This document shows positions 7,489-11,104 of a stretch of DNA of 11,104 bases, one piece after another (within the stretch, counting starts at the first letter, position 1; each line of letters starts with the position of its first letter). The stretch comes from Nitriliruptoraceae bacterium (lineage in GTDB: Bacteria; Actinomycetota; Nitriliruptoria; Nitriliruptorales; Nitriliruptoraceae). Under the pieces are notes generated by a model. That model worked only from the letters and a program-made list of their open reading frames with translations, had not been told where the DNA came from and made no database searches. A program made the translations under genes and the position numbers. Where the stretch lies: contig SKTG01000329.1 of the NCBI GenBank assembly GCA_007118045.1, forward strand, positions 1 through 11,104. Reading direction: 5' to 3'.

Positions 7489-8336
7489 TGGCGACCGACA
7501 CGGTCGAGGAGCGCGGGTCGGCCACCGTTCCGTGGACGCGGAGGACGGCGTCGGCGCTCACCCGATCCAAGACGGTGCGCACCTTCGGTCCGTTCCTCCC
7601 GTTCGTGCTCCTCTGGTGGGTCGTCGCGGAGACGGGGATGTTCCCCTCCGCGTTCTTCGTGGGGCCCGACGTCGTGATCGCGAAGTTCGGTGAGCTGCTT
7701 CGGACGGGCGTGCTCACCGGCTACCTGTGGGACTCGACCGTGCGGCTCGCCGTCGGCGCCGCCTGGGGCCTGGCGATCGGTCTCCCGCTCGGGTTCCTGA
7801 TCGCCCTGAGCCACCGGGCTCGTCGTTTCGCCTGGCCGCTGTTGCTGTTCTTCCAGGCGGTGGGCGACATCGCCTGGCTTCCCATCCTGATCATCTGGTT
7901 CGGGTTCAGCCTGACGTCGGTGACGTTCGTGATCGTCTACACCGTCGTCTTCCCCCTGATGGTCTCGATCGTCGCCGGCATCGACGCCATACCCCGGGAC
8001 ATGTTGCGGGCTGCTCGGACGCTGGGGGCCGGACGCCGCAACATCCTGCTCGAGGTCGTGCTGCCCGGGAGCCTCCCCGCGATCGCCTCCGGCATCCGAA
8101 CCGGCCTCGGCTACGGCTGGCGGGCCCTGATCGCAGCGGAGATCATCGTCGGCACGAGCGGCATCGGTTTCATGATGTTCGACGCACGACGGGCGGGCCA
8201 GGTCACCGAGGTGTTCGTGGGCATGATCATCCTCGGGGTCCTCTGGTACCTGACCGACGCGCTGCTGCTCTCACCGATGGAGCGCGAGACCGTCGAGAGG
8301 TGGGGCATGGTGCGCAAGCCAGGAGGTCCACGATGA
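7488..8336 (+). CDS. ABC transporter permease, SsuC/TauC family (second of two)
   Basis: A 282-residue paralogue of the preceding permease. Shared blocks include the EAA loop AARTLGAGRRNILLEVVLPG (175-194), the following GLGYGWRALIAAEIIVGTSG (206-225), and a closing ERWGM-like end that matches RRWGM in its partner. It has a longer soluble N-terminus (about 30 residues, polar and basic) before the first membrane segment at about 34-50. Other hydrophobic segments lie near 85-107, 115-138, 143-165, 212-230 and 240-262. ATG 7488 overlaps the upstream stop by one base; the frame is open far upstream but those codons lie inside the other permease gene. The gene ends in a 4-bp ATGA overlap with the ATPase gene. 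Two different permease genes instead of the usual single ssuC or tauC suggest an asymmetric channel. Confidence 0.92.
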   Translation: MATDTVEERGSATVPWTRRTASALTRSKTVRTFGPFLPFVLLWWVVAETGMFPSAFFVGPDVVIAKFGELLRTGVLTGYLWDSTVRLAVGAAWGLAIGLPLGFLIALSHRARRFAWPLLLFFQAVGDIAWLPILIIWFGFSLTSVTFVIVYTVVFPLMVSIVAGIDAIPRDMLRAARTLGAGRRNILLEVVLPGSLPAIASGIRTGLGYGWRALIAAEIIVGTSGIGFMMFDARRAGQVTEVFVGMIILGVLWYLTDALLLSPMERETVERWGMVRKPGGPR

Positions 8337-9133
8337 GCGTGCTCGAGATCCGGTCACTCAACAAGGTGTACGTCGACGACTACACCGGAGAGGAGGTGCC
8401 CGCGATCGGCGACGTCTCGTTCAGCGTCGAACAGGGGGAGTTCGTCTCGATCCTCGGGCCGAGCGGGTGCGGCAAGACGACCGTGTTGAACATCATCGCC
8501 GGTTTCATCGATCCCACGGGCGGTGAGGTCCTGCTCAACGGAGAAGCCATCAGTGGGCCCGGACCGGACCGTGGGGTGGTCTTCCAGAGCTTCGCGCTGT
8601 TCCCGTGGAAGACGGTGCTGGGCAACCTGACGTTCGGTCTGAAGATGCGCAGGATCCCACGACGGGAACGCGAGGAGATCGCGGCCGAGTACCTCGAACT
8701 CGTCGGCCTGTCCGGCTTCGAGCGGCGGTACCCGCACGAACTCTCCGGCGGGATGCAGCAGCGTCTGGGCGTGGCCCGGGTCCTGGCCATCGAGCCGTCG
8801 GTCATGCTGATGGACGAGCCGTTCGCCAGCGTCGACGCGCAGACCCGGATGAAGCTGCAGGAGGATCTGACCCGCATCTGGCAGGACCGTCGTCCCACCA
8901 TCTTCTTCGTCACGCACGACGTCGACGAAGCGGTGTTCCTCTCCGATCGCGTGATCGTCCTCTCACAGGGTCCGAGTCGCGTCCGCGAGATCGTCGAGGT
9001 CGACATCCCGCGGCCACGTCGGTGGGACGAGCTGATCGAGGATCCGGTGTTCCGCCGGACCAGTCACCGCATCATCGAGCTGCTGTCCGCCCCGGCCGAC
9101 GTCGAGGACCGTTCCGATGCCGCTACTCCGTAG
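8333..9133 (+). CDS. ABC transporter ATP-binding protein, SsuB/TauB family
   Basis: A 266-residue cytoplasmic ATPase that powers the importer. Seen in order: Walker A GPSGCGKT (42-49), Q-loop with Gln85 in VVFQSFALFPW, signature LSGGMQQR (137-144), Walker B VMLMDEPF (157-164) with Asp161/Glu162, D-loop SVDA (166-169) and the switch His195 in FVTHDVDEA. All catalytic motifs are intact. The sequence after about 225 (IPRPRRWDELIEDPVF) is usual for the nitrate/sulfonate/taurine branch and contains no added regulatory domain. AGGAGG (8321-8326) lies 6 bp before ATG 8333, one of the strongest SD sites in the window, and the start overlaps the permease stop as ATGA. Its 3' end overlaps the next small gene by 17 bp. 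Confidence 0.95.
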   Translation: MSVLEIRSLNKVYVDDYTGEEVPAIGDVSFSVEQGEFVSILGPSGCGKTTVLNIIAGFIDPTGGEVLLNGEAISGPGPDRGVVFQSFALFPWKTVLGNLTFGLKMRRIPRREREEIAAEYLELVGLSGFERRYPHELSGGMQQRLGVARVLAIEPSVMLMDEPFASVDAQTRMKLQEDLTRIWQDRRPTIFFVTHDVDEAVFLSDRVIVLSQGPSRVREIVEVDIPRPRRWDELIEDPVFRRTSHRIIELLSAPADVEDRSDAATP

Positions 9134-9455
9134 GCTGCTCCGGACGACGGGAGCGCGGGTCGTGATGTTCGGTGCGGCCGTCGCCCTGGCGTTCCAGATC
9201 TGGGTCGCGATCGAGGCGCCTCAGAAGCTGGACCCCGCCATCGAGGGTTCGCTCGACGAGCGCGGGCAGACCAACCTCGACGTCGAGCTCGGCTTCCCGC
9301 CGGAACGGTTCCACATCCTCCACCTCCAGGAACACGGTCGCATCCGTCAGACCTCCGGCAACGTCGTGGAGCTGCGCTCGGTGTCGTACGAGAGCGCACA
9401 GCGGCTCGCCAGGACCTACTGGATAGAGGAGATACGGCTGCACGAGGGAGGATGA
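9117..9455 (+). CDS. Small single-pass membrane protein of unknown function, coupled to the ABC operon
   Basis: A 112-residue protein that I cannot assign to a named family. Residues 1-13 are basic (five Arg); about 14-34 form one hydrophobic helix; the remaining 78 residues are polar. By the positive-inside rule the N-terminus is cytoplasmic and the C-terminal domain is outside. That domain reads as alternating strands and one helix: RFHILHLQEHGRI (64-76), VVELRSV (83-89), YESAQRLARTYW (91-102), IEEIRL (103-108). This is a compact alpha/beta pattern faintly like protease propeptide I9 domains; the resemblance is only by eye. GAGGA (9104-9108) lies 8 bp before the ATG, and the start lies inside the ATPase gene, so expression with the transporter is very likely. 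It may be an accessory subunit facing the binding lipoprotein. The uninterrupted frame, SD, membrane segment and overlap make a real gene probable. Confidence 0.8.
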   Translation: MPLLRRLLRTTGARVVMFGAAVALAFQIWVAIEAPQKLDPAIEGSLDERGQTNLDVELGFPPERFHILHLQEHGRIRQTSGNVVELRSVSYESAQRLARTYWIEEIRLHEGG

Positions 9456-9489
9456 GCCCGTCCGCGAGACCTCAGTCAGCGAGGAGCTC

Positions 9490-10863
9490 ATGACCACCGC
9501 CGTCGTCCTGTTCACCCGGGACCTGCGCGTCCACGACCACCCGGCACTGACCGCGGCCGTGGAACGGGCTGACCGGGTGGTCCCGCTGTTCGTCTTCGAC
9601 GACGCCATCCTCGGTTCACGCTACGCCGCGCCGAACCGTGTCAGCCACCTCCTGGACGCCGTCGTGGAGCTGCGCTCCGCCCTCGGGGAGCGCGGCGCAG
9701 GGCTCGTCGTTCGGCGCGGCGAGGTGCTCGACGCCGTCCGCGAGATGGTCGTCGAGGTGAGGGCCGACGAGCTGCACCTGAGCTCGGACGTCAGCGGCTA
9801 CGCCCGCCGGCGGGAGGAAGCCTTGCGCTCACTGGCGCGGGACGAACTGGAGGGTCGGCTCCGCGTGTACACGCACGAAGGCATCGTGTTGGTGCCGCCG
9901 GGTGAGATCGAGCCGTCCGGCGGCGATCACTTCAAGGTGTTCAGTCCCTACTGGCGACGCTGGGTTGCGCTCGAGCACCGTCAGCCCGAGCCCGCGCCAT
10001 CGCGCGTGCCGATGCCGACCGCGATCCGAACCGGAACCATGCCCCGCTTGGACGAGCTGGTCGACACCGCGCCGGGGGCCGACCTGCCACCGGCCGGTGA
10101 GAGCGCCGCTCGGACCCGTATGGAGGAGTGGTTCGACGGTCCGGTCGACGCGTACGAGGAGCGTCGCAACCTCCTCGCGGAGGATGGCACGTCCCGGCTG
10201 TCGCCGTACCTGCACATGGGCGAGATCTCGGTCGCGGAGCTGGTTGCTCGCGTCGACCGCAGCCAGGAGGGGCAGGAGGCGTTCCTCCAGGAGCTGTGCT
10301 GGCGGGACTTCAACCACCAGATGCTGGCCGCACGACCCGATCTGCCCCACAGCGACATCCGGACGCAGCACGATCGCTGGCGCGACGACGAGGACGCGAT
10401 CGAGGCCTGGAAGCAGGGTCGCACCGGCTACCCGGTCGTCGACGCAGGCATGCGTCAGCTGCTACGCGACGGCTGGATGCACAACCGGGCGCGCATGATC
10501 GTGGCGTCGTTCCTGACCAAGCACCTCTACGTCGACTGGCGCGTGGGCGCCTGGCACTTCATGGACCACCTCGTCGACGGCGACCTGGCCAACAACTTCG
10601 GACAGTGGCAGTGGACGGCCGGGACCGGGACCGACTCGCGGCCGAACCGCATGTTCAACCCGGTGACCCAGTCCGAGCGCTACGACCCGCAGGGCACCTA
10701 CATCCGCCGCTACGTGGACGAGCTCGCCGACGTCGACGATCCGCACATCCATGCGCCGTGGGAGGCGGAGGGGACCCTGCTCGGTGGCGAGGGCGACTAC
10801 CCGCCACCGATCGTCGACCACCGGGAGGCGCGGGCACGCTTCCTGGAGGCACGCGACGCCTGA
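9490..10863 (+). CDS. phr: Deoxyribodipyrimidine photo-lyase (class I CPD photolyase)
   Basis: A 457-residue blue-light flavoenzyme that splits cyclobutane pyrimidine dimers; length is normal. The N-terminal photolyase domain starts at AVVLFTRDLRVHDHPAL (4-20). The C-terminal FAD domain holds QELCWRDF (267-274) with Glu268 and Trp271, equivalent to the dimer-contacting Glu274/Trp277 of the E. coli enzyme. The electron-transfer tryptophans are all present with correct spacing: Trp297, Trp350, Trp373. Asn369 occupies the position next to flavin N5, and Met336 in MHNRARM is the residue expected for CPD rather than (6-4) repair. GAGG (9481-9484) lies 5 bp before ATG 9490. The gene starts 34 bp after the small membrane protein with no terminator between them, so it may be read from the transporter promoter, though an own promoter is not excluded. 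The antenna cofactor cannot be decided. Confidence 0.95.
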   Translation: MTTAVVLFTRDLRVHDHPALTAAVERADRVVPLFVFDDAILGSRYAAPNRVSHLLDAVVELRSALGERGAGLVVRRGEVLDAVREMVVEVRADELHLSSDVSGYARRREEALRSLARDELEGRLRVYTHEGIVLVPPGEIEPSGGDHFKVFSPYWRRWVALEHRQPEPAPSRVPMPTAIRTGTMPRLDELVDTAPGADLPPAGESAARTRMEEWFDGPVDAYEERRNLLAEDGTSRLSPYLHMGEISVAELVARVDRSQEGQEAFLQELCWRDFNHQMLAARPDLPHSDIRTQHDRWRDDEDAIEAWKQGRTGYPVVDAGMRQLLRDGWMHNRARMIVASFLTKHLYVDWRVGAWHFMDHLVDGDLANNFGQWQWTAGTGTDSRPNRMFNPVTQSERYDPQGTYIRRYVDELADVDDPHIHAPWEAEGTLLGGEGDYPPPIVDHREARARFLEARDA

Positions 10864-10882
10864 CCACCAGCGAGCTATCGTC

Positions 10883-10897
10883 CCGCCCGGCGGGCGG
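10883..10897 (+). terminator. Weak GC-only hairpin after the photolyase gene
   Basis: CCGCCC (10883-10888) and GGGCGG (10892-10897) pair perfectly around a 3-base loop, 20 bp after the photolyase stop. There is no T-run after it. It could be a U-less terminator of the kind proposed for actinobacteria, but short GC hairpins arise easily at this base composition, so confidence is low. Confidence 0.25.
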
Positions 10898-10943
10898 CCC
10901 GAGGGACCGGTCGCCTCGCCGCCCGACCGCTCGGAGGCAGACG

Positions 10944-11104
10944 ATGCAGCTGACCGACCGCCACGTCGCGCTGATCACCGGGGGCGCCTCGGGCCTGGGG
11001 GCCGCGACCGCACGACAGCTCCACGCCGCCGGCGCCGGGGTGGTGCTGGTCGACCTGCCGGAGGCGGACGGGGACGGGCTCGTCGACGAGCTGGGGGAGC
11101 GGGC
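10944..11104 (+). CDS. Short-chain dehydrogenase/reductase, N-terminal part (cut by window edge)
   Basis: The first 53 codons of an SDR-family oxidoreductase are visible; the rest lies beyond the right edge. The Rossmann start is clear: a first beta strand HVALIT, the nucleotide-binding motif TGGASGLG (residues 12-19, TGxxxGxG type), a helix, then the second strand VVLVDL ending in Asp37. An acidic residue there favours NAD over NADP. The catalytic Ser-Tyr-Lys region is not in view. GGAGG (10933-10937) lies 6 bp before ATG 10944. The N-terminus resembles 3-hydroxyacyl-CoA dehydrogenase-like SDRs, but substrate cannot be assigned from this fragment. It is on the same strand as the photolyase after an 80-bp gap. 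Confidence 0.85.
   Translation, partial: MQLTDRHVALITGGASGLGAATARQLHAAGAGVVLVDLPEADGDGLVDELGER

Noticed and set aside
10861..10943. TATCGT-like -10 and TGACCA-like -35 before the SDR gene.
   Set aside because: The spacing is far too short for a promoter; no supported promoter could be placed in this 80-bp gap.
1..11104. Searched for CRISPR arrays, insertion sequence ends, tRNA or rRNA genes, riboswitches, and toxin-antitoxin or defence genes.
   Set aside because: No regular repeats, transposase motifs, tRNA-like cloverleaf or toxin/defence domains were seen; gene content and base use are uniform across the window. This was reading by eye, so weak examples could be missed.

Overview
This is an ordinary-looking chromosomal segment from a very GC-rich bacterium. 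Codon third positions are almost all G or C, Shine-Dalgarno (SD) sites are strong, and the protein types (a full-length Lhr helicase, IclR-type repressor, taurine/nitrate-family ABC transporter) point to Actinomycetota. The exported binding protein is extremely acidic, with only one lysine, which would fit a salt- or alkali-adapted lineage such as the Nitriliruptoria/Euzebya area. That placement is a guess from style, not from a marker gene.

Layout. Minus strand, 4330 to 1: lhr, a long DNA-repair helicase whose C-terminus runs off the left edge. A divergent control region (4331-4419) separates it from the plus strand, which is continuous to the right edge. There follow an IclR-family regulator (4420-5220); a promoter and operator-like region (5221-5343); a lipoprotein solute-binding protein (5344-6594); an intercistronic 13-bp stem-loop (6613-6646); two paralogous inner-membrane permeases (6676-7488 and 7488-8336); an ABC ATPase (8333-9133); a 112-residue single-pass membrane protein (9117-9455); a class I CPD photolyase (9490-10863); and the N-terminus of a short-chain dehydrogenase (10944-edge).

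How it works together. Binding protein, two permeases, ATPase and the small membrane protein form one transcription unit with 1-bp, 4-bp and 17-bp overlaps, hence likely translational coupling. The IclR protein is the natural candidate regulator. Its own upstream region and that of the binding-protein gene share the 9-mer GTTCCAGAT (on opposite strands) and the 6-mer GTTCCG, both placed over or just downstream of plausible promoters. The transported compound cannot be read from the sequence. The photolyase follows only 34 bp later with no visible terminator, so it may be co-transcribed.

The least explained element is the small membrane protein locked to the ATPase gene. I see no mobile elements, CRISPR arrays, tRNA or rRNA genes, and no convincing large new system.
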